From NCBI GenBank assembly GCA_027625915.1, contig JANTQA010000030.1, positions 3,224,001-3,288,000 on the forward strand: DNA of 64,000 nt. Direction: 5' to 3'. How positions within the stretch are numbered: the stretch's first letter is position 1; the number at the start of each line of letters is the position of its first letter. The position numbers and the translations under genes were made by a program. The notes under the pieces were generated by a model that worked only from the letters and a program-made list of their open reading frames with translations, did not search any database and was not told the origin of the DNA. Below are positions 11,838-23,885 of this stretch, piece by piece. Origin of the DNA: Anaeramoeba flamelloides (Eukaryota; Metamonada; Anaeramoebidae).

Positions 11838-12015
11838 GGATTTTTACTCTGTAAAATTCCTAATTTTTTTCGGTTATGTTGTTTTCTTTCTAACGTTTTT
11901 CAAAATAAGCAAAAACAAAAAAATAAATAAAAAAAAAAAAAACAAAAACAACATAACAAAACAAATTTTCCAAAAAAGCAGAAATCTTTGTGATCTTTCC
12001 ATTTTATTTTTTTCA

Positions 12016-12070
12016 TTTTTGTGATGGAAAACAACTAAATCCGAAAGGAAGTCATTTTCTTGAATTGTGT
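12016..12070 (+). promoter_or_regulatory. SECIS element, form 2, in the 3' UTR of the SelW-like gene
   Basis: The 5' core is TGAT (12022-12025). Helix II strand 12026-12036 (GGAAAACAACT) pairs with 12050-12060 (AGTCATTTTCT), 9 of 11 pairs with one internal 2x2 mismatch. The 3' core is TGA (12061-12063). The apical part starts AAA (12037-12039) and is followed by a mini-stem TCC-GAAA-GGA (12040-12049). The TGA-to-AA spacing is 12 nt, in the usual eukaryotic range, and the extra mini-stem defines form 2. Helix I below the core is weak. It should recruit SBP2 and EFSec to decode the upstream TGA as selenocysteine. Confidence 0.8.
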
Positions 12071-12075
12071 GCATT

Positions 12076-15000
12076 TTTTTTATTTTTATCTAATGTCCTT
12101 TATGATAAAAAATAAAAAGCTCCAATGAAAAACTTAATATTGATTGATCATCAAGTTTCTTCTTTAATTATTTTCTGAAGCATCCAAAACTTTTCAAGTA
12201 TTCTTTCAAAAAAAAAATACCGAACAATCGTATTAATAAAACAGCTACCCATATTTTACTTTTTTTTTTTTTTGTTTTTTGTTTTTTTTTTTTAGTTTTT
12301 ATGCAATCTTTTTTTTACGATCTTTTCCAAACAATTCTTCTTTTCCGTAAATAAACAAGGAAGATGCAATCCAAAGAGTAGAACATGTGTTTTTTATTTT
12401 AAGTTGATAATGATTTTTGTTCTTGAAAACTTAAATTACTTTTGCAAAATTTAAAAAAATTTTTAACTTTTTACAGACATTTCTGAAAAGAAAATTAACT
12501 AAACTCTTTGTTTTCTGAATTCGGTTTATAATTCTCCTTTTAGTTGAAAAAGAATTTAATTAAAATTTTTTATTCATCTTTGCAAAAAATTATTCTACAA
12601 CTGTTGATAAAATAACATGTACATAATTGTAATGCAAATTTTCAGTCAGGTTTCTTATTTCAAGAAGATTTGTGAATTAATTGATAAAAGAAACTGGCAA
12701 TAAATTAGAATTAAATAAGCTGTTTATTTTTTTTTACAAACACAACTTTTGGGAAATTTTAAGTAAATAATTTGAGATAAATTCAGAGACGAATAAATTT
12801 CAAAAAATTTTTAGTTCAATTTCCATTTTTATAAATCTTCGAAAAGTTTCTTATCAAATCATCCAGGAGATGGAATATTTTGAAGAACAACTAATTTTAT
12901 AGAGTTTCTAAACACTTTACTTCATAAAATGATTTATTCAAAGCTTGAGCATAATATTATCAAAAAGGAAAATGAAGTAAAAATCTCCAAACATAAATTG
13001 CAATTTATCCGTAAGAAAGAGATTAAAAAACGACAAACAGTAATTGGAAAGGAGTTGTTGTGGAGAGATTATTAGTAATTATTGAGTTATTATTCAAAGT
13101 TTGATAAATTTTTAGATCTTCTTATAGTCAACTCTAATTGGGTAAAATAAGAAGTATTTTATATAGTAAATTTTACTTTTCAAATGATATTCAAGCTATT
13201 TTAGAGTAACTGATTAAAATATTGAAAGATCTTTTTATGATTATTCTGATATAAGAACATGTTCCTATTATTGCTGATTATTTAAAAATTTTTTTGATAC
13301 AAGATAACCAAACTATTTATCCAATTAAACTCATTTCCACTTTTACGATACAAACTTTTATAAAAATTTAAGATACACAAAAATCCTAAATTAAAACACA
13401 TTTTTTAGAATTTTTTTTTTACATAAAGTATTTTACAAGTATTTGAATTTTGTTTATTAATTTGGGATTTTAATTGTGCCTTAAATTTTGTTCAAAGCGT
13501 GTATTTTTAAATTGGAACTGACTGTAAAAGACAAAAAAAGACCTTAAGTTTACGATAACATTTATAAATGAATTAAATTTCATTTCTTTGTTTTGAAAAC
13601 AATGTCACAACCCAACCATTTTTTTTTTGTTTTGATTGAAAACCAAACTCATTCCTCAACACTCGCACCCACACATAGTAATATGTGATTCATCTTCTTC
13701 TTCTTTTTTTTTTTTGAAAGAAAAATGAGAGAAAAAACCTTATTATTTTTATTTTGATTTTTATTATAATTTACACATAGTGCTATGAATACCAATTGTC
13801 TGTAGATAGTTTGTCTTAAGCTTTCTGTTTCTTTTTAAATGAAATAGATTTTCTGAATAAAATATAAAAACTCAAGAAAATTATCATTATTTTATTTACT
13901 TTTTGTTTGCATTAAAAAATAGAAAAATTTTCGAAGCAAAAATCGAAATTAAAAAAAAATATAGTCATAGATGATAATTGACAACACCCACCCCCCCCAT
14001 TCAAGCAAACATAACAATGCACTTTTTACCAATTCCAGTATTTGGACAATTGACTGGATAAAGAGAAAAACCCAGAAAATATTATTAAAAAAACCCACAA
14101 AAATCAGTTTTTTTTAATATAAATTAATAAAAAACTCTTGAATAGTTAGAATAACTGATTTAAAAAGTTTATAATTTTAATTAGTTTTAAAATATATTTT
14201 CAAGATTTAATATTACCCATTGATCATTAAAAAAATTAATATTAAGTTTTTTACAATTAAATTTGCAAAAACTATTAATTGTACAAGAAATTATATATCT
14301 ATTTAAAAGAATACATAACCCTTTTAATAATACATTTCTTATAAATTGCCTTATCAATATCAAATGATTATTAACACCCCTTAAAAAACCTTAAAATACG
14401 TAATCTTTCTTTGAAATATTTTTCCTACTATTTTTTTATCTAATTGTAACACCATGAACTAAAATAGGAAAAAAATTCTATTTTAAATTAAAAAAAAAAA
14501 TTGCCTTTCTTGATAATAAAAATTTAACCATTTCTTGTTAGGAAAATTCAAGAATCACATTGTTTCAACCTAATCAATGTAAAAAAAATATGACTAGTTT
14601 GAAACATACAGTTACCTACCACCAGCAATGGAACGCTAAAGCGGACACTTTGCCAATTTTCGTTTGAAATTATTTTTTTTATGAAAAACTAATCACTTTT
14701 AGTTAACCTTTTTGAAACAAATAAAAAATCTATTAACAAGTAAATATTGATTTAACTTTTGGATATTAGTTTTCATCCTTCTTTATATTGATTATACACA
14801 CATTCATTTTTATTGATTTTTTTTTTTAACATTTTGTACTATAAACCTATTTTAAAAATGTTTGATATAATTTGTAAATAATAGAGTAATCTGGATTCAA
14901 TATCGAAGAATAGTATTTTTCTGATTTTCAATTGATAAAAGAATTGTAAATAAAAGTAAATAATTGATATTTATAAGTATGTTGATTTATTTTCCCAAAA

Positions 15001-16180
15001 AAAATGTTAATGTAATAAAAAAAAACCAAAAAGGGTTGAGTCATTAAGGTTAAAAATAATTTTCTGAAATGGATAAAAAAAATGTTTTAATTGATATAAG
15101 TGCCTAATACCAATCAAAAACTAACCAACCAACATGGGGTGCAATCAATCTCCAAAAAAAAAAAAAACAATCAAAAACTAGACATTTTTAGAATAAAACA
15201 CTAAGGATGGACACTCAATTTCCAATTATAATGATTAGAATACATAATTTTGAAAACAACTGAGTGGGTTTTGAAGTTTCGTTCTTTGGCATTTTTTGAG
15301 TGATCTCGAAGATTTTTATTTTCATTTTTTTCTATTCTCAAATGAGTTATTTTTTGCGAAAGAATATTACACAAATCCTTACTTTATCAAATACAGAGAG
15401 TTAAAATCTAACCACAAATTAGATTAAATCGAATTAAATTGATTATTTACTAATAGAAAACAATTTGTTTTAAATTGAAGAAATTTAACCATTTGGAAAT
15501 TTAAAAATTGATAGTAATTTTTTTTTTTCAATTAAATTTTTTGGGAATTGAGATTTCTTTTAAAGTTTTTTTTTTTTAAATCGAATTTTGTGTCAATGAG
15601 ATTAACTCAAAATTTTTCTTATGTTGTTATTTGAATTTTTGAAACTGAGAATACTTGGGCTTTTTTTGGTTAATTGAATTTTTTTGCTAATAGAGATCCT
15701 CTCAAAATTTTTTTTTGTTATTAAAATTTTTTAAATCAAAAAAAGGGCAATTTCACAATATCCTTTTTGGTTTCAAGTCACTTCTTGAGTATGGAGGAAA
15801 ACCACAGCAAATAAATAGACCCTCAAGCCGAAAAGCCCCACTTTCAAAGATTTGTATTTCAATTATCAAATATATGAAAAAAAACGTTTAAAACTTTTTC
15901 TTTGTTTCATCTTTTTAAAAATTTTAGAACTAATTTCTATATTAACAAAGATATCAAAAAAATTCAAATTGTTTGTAATAATGTGTGATTCTTAAATTCA
16001 TATAAAACTAAAATGCTATATTTTAAACACTATTTTCCTCTTAGAAAAATTTTGACTTTAAAACAGATGTTTTATATTAAAAAAAAATTTGAAATTAAAA
16101 TTTTATTTCTAAAATATTTAATAAATTACTAAGAAAATAAAAAAAGAAAATTGTTGATTCTTTTTTTTAAACATAATATA
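12076..16180. other. Intergenic, no gene recognised
   Basis: About 4.1 kb of very AT-rich sequence. It holds one family 3 element (15029-15826) and short less AT-rich patches near 13670, 13985 (a poly-C run) and 14610 (ACCACCAGCAATGGAACGC), none with a supportable reading frame. Confidence 0.6.
15029..15826 (+). repeat. MITE-like element, family 3, copy a
   Basis: The left end is AAGGGTTGAGTCATTAAGG and the right end is ATAAATAGACCCTCAAG, giving inverted termini of the type TTAAGGGTC. Inside are the block GTGCCTAATACCAATCAAAA, a hairpin around 15200-15295, the block TGATCTCGAAGATTTTTATT, and tandem units of about 55 bp (AATTTTTTGCCAATGAGATC-like) towards the right end. A close copy is at 26.3 kb and a diverged one at 45.9 kb. 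Confidence 0.75.
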
Positions 16181-19100
16181 TTAAATTGCATCTTGTCCAT
16201 CGTCAATTGACCAAACCATCCCTGAAACAAAAGAAGCTTCCTTTGAACTTAAAAATAGAACACTCTCCACAATATCATTTGTTTTCTATTATAATTAATA
16301 TATTAGATAGATTTAAAATAAAAATAAAAAAGAAAAAAAATAAAAAATCTTTTAATTATCTTTTTATTTTTAGAAACCCAATAATTAATTTTCAGAAAAA
16401 AAGAAAATTCAAAACAAAAAAAAAATATTATTATTTTTATAGACTCTATTCCATACAAATTATTGAATATATAAAGTTATGTAAACTTTGTTTCTGTCAA
16501 AGGTGAATCCAAAAAAAAACATTTTTTTCAAATATTAATTATTTTTTATAATTGTACTTTGAAGAACAAATAAGAAATAAATAGAATAATACACATTGAA
16601 GAATATTTGATATCCCTACGAAATAAAACTAATAAATCAATAGATATCCTTAAATATAGAAAAACTCAAATTCTTATACCCCATTGAGAAAAACAAGAAT
16701 GTTTTTTTTTTTTTTTTTTTATTGTTGAAGAAGTGTAAATTACACTCTAGTTGTCCTTAGACTTAAATCCCCTTTCAGAAACTTAAGCGTGAAATCATAG
16801 ATTTCATGATTATTAATTAATGAAAATAATTTCGAAAAAAAAGAATGTTAATTTTTTTCTCCCTATTCAAGATCCAATTAAATATCAATCAAAAACAAAA
16901 TGATTTCTCTACCATCATTTTCATTGTTTCAATAACATTAGAATAACACGTTTTTACCAAGTGTCTATAGATCTTTCAATTAAAAAAAATTTGCAAATTA
17001 ATTAGGTATCAAAAAAAAAAATGATTTATTCTTCTATTATCCATTCAAACCCTTTAAACACAGGTAATTCATTCACAACAATTGGGCCCCGTTGACTGGA
17101 AAATGGTTTATTTATTTATATTAATGCAACTAATATTAAATCTCAAAAAATAAAAAATTTAAATAGATCTCTCTCTTTATTTATTCGAAAATTTTAAGAT
17201 CTTTTGAAGATTTTTTCCAGATCAAGTTTAAAAAAAAGCAGAATTCATAATCGATGAGCAGAGGAAGAATATTGTTTAATAACAAATTATTGGAAATTAT
17301 CATCTTTTTTCTTCTTCTCTTTTTTTTTATTGAGATAAATTTTCTTTAATTACACCTTTCTCCCAATAAATAAATGAAATTATCATCTTTTTACAAAATT
17401 CGATATGTAATTTTTTCTAATTAAAAATTAAAGATATTAAATGATTAAAATTTTGAGATCAAAAGTACAAATTTTTTCTGAAAATTGAAAAAAAATGAAA
17501 GCAAAATAAGAAGTAGATGAGAAAACGGAAGGAGAGGAAATACTTGGATTTCATGTGAAGCAAGTGACTCAGTGACATTTTTTTTGTATTCTTGCCATAA
17601 TGTTGATGTATCTAATAAGAAGTCTGCTTCCCAATATTGTTGATTATTTATTGCATAATTAGCTTGGTTTCTGAGTAAAAATGTGTCAACAGCGCCAGGT
17701 GCTATAGCATTAACACGTATATCTGGTGGCCCAACTAAAAATTCTGCAGCTACCGATTTTGTTAAACCAATTATACCATATTTTGAAGCAGAATACATCG
17801 ATAGACCCTGTGTACCAGATAACCCGTCTCTAGCAGACACATTTACAATAATTCCGGTTTTATTTGAATCCTTCCAATATTTAACTTCATGATACATACA
17901 ATTATATGTACCAATTAAATTGGTTAAAATAGGATCACTAAAAAAGAGATTATATTTAAGAAACAATAGAAGAAAATTCAAAATTTTAGTAAAATTATAA
18001 TTTTTTTTCTTCAAAAATTCTAACTTATAGGAAATTGAAGTTTTCGAGCTTTAATTTAGGAATGGGTGCTGAATGTAACAAAATAAAAAATAGGATTTTT
18101 TTATTGTTTTCCATTTAATAATTTTTTTTACATTTTTCACCTGAGATGAATTTCTTTATATTAGGAAGAAGAGTTACAAAGGAAAAAGATCAAGTGGTTA
18201 CTTGATAATGGTAATATACTGAAACATAAAAGTATGAGTAACTTGAAAATAAAAAAGAAAAAGTAAAGATAAAAATAACAAGGATTAAAAAAAAACTAAA
18301 CTAAAATTCAAAATTTTTAACACAGTTAAAACAGTTAAAAGAATCACAATAATACAATTTCATTCAAATTGGAAATAATTTTGATTTTTGTTAAAATCTG
18401 AAAATCATTTTTCCATCTTTTTAGTTTTTTGTTTTTATTTCATTTTTTTGAATTACGTAAATTTTTTATAATCGATCAATAATTTTTTCGAATGATTGCA
18501 ATTAGGTTAAAGTTAGGTTCTTCAAAATAGAAGAACTCAAATAAAATTAGTTGAAGGTATCTAATCATTTGATCGATCAATAATTGTTATAGAATTTTTA
18601 CAAATTTACTAATGTATTTTTTTTTGATCTGCTCTCTCCAAAATTTTTAACAAACCAATAATTTATTAGTATTGATAATTATTTATTTTTTGTTTTGTGA
18701 GTATTGTAATTTATAAACAATTATTAACATTTCAATTAGTGAATGACTCTAATTTGGAATTTCTTCTTGAATTGATTAAATAAGATTTTTTTTTTCAAAA
18801 ATTGAAATTTTGGTGTGTTAAAATTTTTGAATTGGAGTTTAGATCAGAAAAGAAAAAAGAAATGACAGCACTTAAACAACTATACCTCCCAAATGAACAT
18901 TCTTGAACAACTATCAAACTTAACTAAATTAACCAAAAGGATCGTGCCTGTGATTTTGGGTGTTCTCCCTAAAAGGATACCTATTAATTTTTTTTTTTTG
19001 ATTTTCTACCAATTACTTCTTATAAATCCTTTTGAAAATTTCTTAATTTTTTTTTTTACAGTTTTTTATTTTTTGCTTTTCACTTTTCATTTTTTTCTTT

Positions 19101-22100
19101 TGTTTTTCCTTTTGAACCATAACGATAATTTGGGTATATTCTTTGCATAAATAATTATGAAACCTATGATTTTATGATTAAATTTCTGAAAGATAATTTA
19201 AGTAAAAGGGCACCTAGAGTATAATTTACACTTCTTCAATAATAATTATTATAAATAGGATTTTTTTTTTGCATTTATTCTAATGTCCATGAGAATTTGT
19301 TTTCCAAAATTTGATCAGTATTGAAGTTTTAAAAAGATTATTGTAATAAATGATGATAATATTTTGATTTATTTACACTTCTGGTGATTTTACAGAAAAA
19401 ATCAGATCAAAATAACTACTATTATTAAGGTTATGAATCTTATTATTACTCACGTTATTATTATTGTTATGGTTAACGAATAATAAGATGATTCAAAAAA
19501 GAAATTTATTTTTTTTTGTTAAAATATCTCATTCTAGACATGATTTGCTCATTTTTCAAAATATCACTTTTCCCCAATTTCCAAAAAATATCATCGCTCA
19601 TCAACTATTTAACCACTGAAAAACATATTGATTAATCAGAACAATGATAAAAAGTTAAAATAAAAAATGAAAATAAAAAAATTATTTTTTTTTCAAAGTT
19701 AACTTTTTTTTTTAAATCATAGGGGATTCAAGTAAGGAACAGGTTCAAAAACATTTGCAATAATGATAATCCTATTTATCACATAACCGATGAAGTGTAG
19801 AATTTCTTTTTAAGCATTATCAACAATAATAACAAGGTTATCTTGGTTTGTTGCAGAATTAAGAACTGTTTACTATTAAAATCTTTTATTATTACAGAAC
19901 TTGAATCTTTTGTTAATTCCAACAAAAAAATCAACATTGCCAATTGTTTTCTTAACCATTGATCTAAAAATAAATTTGTGTTGGGAATTAACATTTGATG
20001 AGAAAAAAAACAACACAAATCACTTGCAAGAAAAATACTTTTGTTCAAAAAGGCAAGCATTTACTACTTGGTATGACTTATCAACAAACACCACATTGTG
20101 AAATTGTATAATCAACAGTTTTAAATTGTTTAATTTTGTTTTTTAAGATTTCGGAATCTTTTATTTTTCTTTTTCAGTTTGCTTTGTTTCCCATTCATAA
20201 TTTGTAATTTATTTGTTTGTAATTCAGAATTTGTTTTTTTGGCTGTGGTTTAATTTATGTATTTGAGAAAAGGTTGAATTGAAAAAAAAATAATTTCCAC
20301 CAAAATCCTCAAAAATGTAATTTGTTGCATTTTTTGTATTACAATTGCTTATACACATCTCTTTGGGTTTCTGATCAAAGAGTCAATTTTTCAAATATTT
20401 ACACAAACATTTTTCTCCTTTCTTGAAAACGTTATATTTCAATTTGAAAAAGTAAATTGTAATTTTCTTGATGAATTTTTAAAGGATCAAGAAAGCAAAA
20501 AAACGATTGATAAACACTCTTTAATTCCTTCAAATTTGTTTTTAAAAATCAAAATAGAGAAAATAATTCAAAAAGTGCGTCAATTGTTCTGAATGTCAAT
20601 TTTGTGAAAAAAAATACTTGACTTTTTTTTTTTTTATTGTAATTTAAGGGAGGAGTTTAGAATTCCTCTTGTTTGCCCGAATTCCTAAAAAAAATACTTG
20701 ACTTTTTGAAAAATCAAATTTTATCCATTTCTCATTTTCAAAAAAATTAAAAGGTAATTAGACTAAAAAATAATTTAAAATTCATTCTGGTATTTTAAAA
20801 ATATTTGAAAGTTTCGCATTTTTTTTGAAATTATTAAATAGGATTCTGCCTTTTTTTTTCAAATTTTATAAATTTGGATAATCACAGAAATTACAAAATC
20901 ACAGAAATCACAAATAATCAATTTTGAATGATCAAAAATTTCAAACTATTGGCCATACTCAATAAGAGTCTCAACTCTTGATAAATTAATTTAATTTTCA
21001 AATTGAAGATAAATCCTGAAAAATAATTTCCTCAAAAAAAGTATGTCAATTGTCTAAAACAACGTATATTTGAATTTAAAACTGAGTCTTACAATAAATA
21101 TAAAAGATTAAACTGTGATATCACACAAAATCTAATTTAATACTTTATTGGTTTCTGAATTCAAATAGAGAAATTGTCACTTTCTCTCATCTTTTTTTTG
21201 TATTTTTATTTTTTCAGTTTTAATTACCATCTTGGAATAATCCAGGATTTTGTGTGTGAAAGAGACAAAAAGAAATATTGCGAAGGAAGAGTTTGAAAAA
21301 AAAAAAAAAATTAAATCAAATAAATTTGAGAAATGCTTACTGTTCTTCAGAAAAAGGAATACTTTCAGGAATTGTATGAATTTTTCCTTGGTAACCAAGA
21401 ACTTTTTATTGATTAAATGGAAGGTAATTTAAATGGTAGAAGTAAATTGTGTTCAAAAAGAGATAAGAGCTTTTTTAAGTTGTTTGTGTTACTTTTAAAA
21501 AAGGAAAGTAGAAAAAAGAAAGGAGTTGGAAATTTACTTCCTGCGTTGTTTATTGCAATATCTAAAGTCCCATATGTTTTAACAATATCGTCTATTAAAG
21601 ATTTAACAGAATCATTGTCAATAACGTTGTTTTTGATAAATCTTGCATGCCCTCCACTCATGATAACAAGAGGATCTTGGTTTATATTAAACACAGCGTG
21701 CGTACCGTTATAGTATTTGATCCACTTGTCTCTTCCAGTTCTTTTTATTATTTTTTGAATTTTTTAAAAACAAGAAAATTCATTTGGTTACATGTTGGAA
21801 ATATTTGTTTTTTTTTTTATTTGTTTTCTAGGTTGAGTTGGTTGAGGAAAGGAAAGAATGTTGGAAATTAAAAAAAAAGTCCTTACATCGTTACACTTTA
21901 AATTTGGTTTATTTTAAATCGTCAATTGAAAGTATTTTAAAAAAAAAAGCTGTGTTTAGAAAAAAAAAAAAAAAAAAAAAAAAAAGAAAAAAAAACAAAA
22001 GAAATGGTTACTAAGCGCCATTTTGAGCAAATGTTTTTGCTATTTCAAAGCCGATTCCAGTTGTTCCACCAGTAACTAAAACAACTTTTTTGGAGAATTG

Positions 22101-22175
22101 CTGATCTGTTCTGATCTGTGAAACAAAAACTAGAAAAATAAAAAAAAATAAAGAAAGATTTGGTAATTTAAACAT
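16181..22175 (-). CDS. Short-chain dehydrogenase/reductase with N-terminal signal sequence, six exons
   Basis: An NAD(P)H-dependent oxidoreductase of the classical SDR type; substrate unknown. Exons: 22175-22012, 21895-21887 (9 nt), 21740-21538, 21401-21341, 17937-17544, 16285-16181. They sum to 936 nt, 311 residues, with all phases consistent and TAA at the end. Residues 1-20 are a hydrophobic signal or anchor (LFFFIFLVFV). The cofactor motif is TGGTTGIG (35-42). GR (60-61) after strand 2 suggests NADP. NNAG is at 122-125, and the tetrad is N152, S180, Y194 and K198 (YSASK). IRVNAIAPGAV and a C-terminal SFVSGMVWSIDDG complete the fold. Introns are 116, 146 and 136 nt, then 3.4 kb and 1.26 kb. 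The two large ones hold MITEs. Several acceptors are purine-rich (AAAAAG). Length and motif spacing are normal for the family. Confidence 0.88.
16481..17110 (+). repeat. MITE-like element, family 1, copy d (in SDR intron)
   Basis: The left end is GTAAACTTTGTTTCTGTCAA and the right end is GGGCCCCGTTGACTGGAAAA. A block of about 100 bp near 16715-16820 (GAAGAAGTGTAAATTACACT, then TTAGACTTAAATCCCC) is absent from other copies. A related piece lies inverted at 19212-19250, so it is probably a further small insertion. Confidence 0.7.
18296..18844 (+). repeat. MITE-like element, family 2, copy b (in SDR intron)
   Basis: Complete copy. Left TAAAATTCAAAATTTTTAAC, then ACAGTTAAAACAGTT; right GTGTGTTAAAATTTTTGAAT, then TGGAGTTTAGAT. 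Interior blocks match the copies at 5.6, 29.8 and 36.2 kb. It is non-coding. Confidence 0.75.
18862..20105 (+). other. Unassigned short open segments within the large SDR intron
   Basis: Two less AT-rich plus-strand stretches are open. Near 18860-18985 there are overlapping frames with TALKQLYLPNEHS and NILEQLSNLTKLTKR. At 19901-20101 a frame ends in KRQAFTTWYDLSTNTTL and follows a good acceptor-like TTATTATTACAG. I recognise no family. They may be decayed exons or an unrecognised nested gene. Confidence 0.2.
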
Positions 22176-23548
22176 TTTTAAAAAAATGGTTTCAAAGTAG
22201 TAACAGTTTTGAAAATTGTTGTTTTTATTGGAAAAGATTGGTTTAAAATGATAGATTTTGTGAAGTAGTTTTCAGAAAAGCAGTATTTTGTTTACAATTA
22301 GAGAACAATTGTAATTGACTCGGAAAATTCAAAGTGTTTGTTAGAATTTAGACTTGAGAAATTAGAAAGACTTTTATTTTGAATTCGTGATTACTCTCGA
22401 AGATGAAAAATAGTTTCTACTTAATACCTAAAAAGGTTTTGACTTGTGAAGAGTATTAACTTTATTTAAAATTTTTATCACATTCCCAAAATGAAAAAGT
22501 AAAAATCTGGATAGAAAAACAAACTCTGCTCTTAAATATCTTTTTTAAAAATTAGTTATTGTTGGTTTTACTTTAAAAAAACTCAAATTTAGTGTATTTC
22601 AATATTAAATTACTTTTAAATTTTTATTGCAAGAAATCTTATTGTTCTTGAAGGTAGAGTTCAAAAAAAGAATGTAAAAATAAAAATAGTAATTTATTAA
22701 TTAAATGGTGGCGAGATATAAATTTAATTTCAAAAAAATTACACTCATAAGTTTACCATTATCAAAAAAAAATTTCAATTACTGTTATTTTCCAATTAAT
22801 AAAGGAAAATTTTAATCTCAATTACCAAAATGAATATTAATTAAAACTCTTACAACCAAATTATCAGAGTAAAAATTTTGTCTTCAAGTTCTCTCCGGAA
22901 GTTTAATTTATTGTCTAAAAATATCATTTCTAAAAAATATTGTAAAGATCTTTGAGTTTTCTTTCGACTGTTAGGTAAGAAAAAAATTTGGAAATGTGAA
23001 CTAATAATTTATTTTTTTTAATTGGAAAATAACAGTATTGTAAAACAGATGTAAATGTTTGTATTTGCAAATATTTTTTAAGGTTTTTTTTAATTCATTT
23101 TTAAAACAAAAAATAAAGTCCAAAAATTAGATTGATTATTGGAATCAAAATGATATTCAAAACATTAACATAAAACAAAATTTAAACTTTATCAATTTTC
23201 CTTAGTTCATATTTTAATTGTAAATATTAGTAAAAAGTGAATTTTTTGATTTTTTGTTGATATCTTTTTTCCTATTCGTGTCGAATAGACTTTAGAATTT
23301 AATAGTAGACATTATCCCAGCTTGAGGAATTTCAGACTCATATATCTTGATTGATTAGTGAAAAATTTAAAAAAAATAATTGAAAAGTTTTCCACTATCT
23401 TAGAAATTATAATTAATCCAATTCAACAGTATTTGTCTGTTTTACAATTAGTATAAACATAGACCAAATAACAAAAATTTTTCAAAAAATATTGAAAAAA
23501 TTAAAAAAAAATGAAAAAATGGAAACTTAATAAAAAAGCAAAAAAAAT
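22176..23548. other. Intergenic spacer with foldback pieces
   Basis: I see no gene. Inverted pairs are visible, for example TACTGTTATTTTCCAATT (about 22780) with AATTGGAAAATAACAGTA (about 23020), and TTGTAAAACAGATG (about 23038) with TTTGTCTGTTTTACAA (about 23432). These suggest one or two eroded foldback elements. Confidence 0.5.
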
Positions 23549-23670
23549 TTCTCAGAGAGAGGATCGAACTCTCGACCTCCGCGTATCTTCGTGCAATTTA
23601 AGAAATGAATCTTAAAAGGTATATTTGTAATATTATAAGCACGGCGCTCTGCCGACTAAGCTATCCGAGA
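23549..23670 (-). tRNA. tRNA-Ile(UAU) with a 49-nt intron
   Basis: The mature part is 73 nt. The acceptor TCTCGGA pairs with TCTGAGA, with discriminator A. The D-arm is GCTT...GAGC. Anticodon stem CCGTG pairs with CGCGG around loop CTTATAA, giving anticodon TAT at 23637-23635. The T-arm is GAGAG-TTCGATC-CTCTC. The intron (23633-23585) sits at the canonical position one base 3' of the anticodon. A T7 run follows the 3' end at 23541-23547 and serves as Pol III terminator. tRNA-Ile(UAU) carries an intron in many eukaryotes, including yeast. It reads the AUA codon, common in such an AT-rich genome. Confidence 0.93.
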
Positions 23671-23885
23671 AAGTAACTGTTAAATTTGGTGTTTTTAATT
23701 TTATTAAATTTATTTTTTAGTATTTTATTTTTATTTTTCTTAGAAACTTTCAAGAAAAGTTTTTTATTCACTTTCAAAACCTTCGAATTTCTCACAAACC
23801 CCAAAATAAAGGTGGTTTTCTAAAAATTTACCCCCAATACAACAAATTCTCAAACACACTCACCATTTTTTTTACCTTTTTTTTG

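Noticed and set aside
17683-17892. Open frame on plus
   Set aside because: Antisense shadow of the SDR exon with the YxxxK motif.
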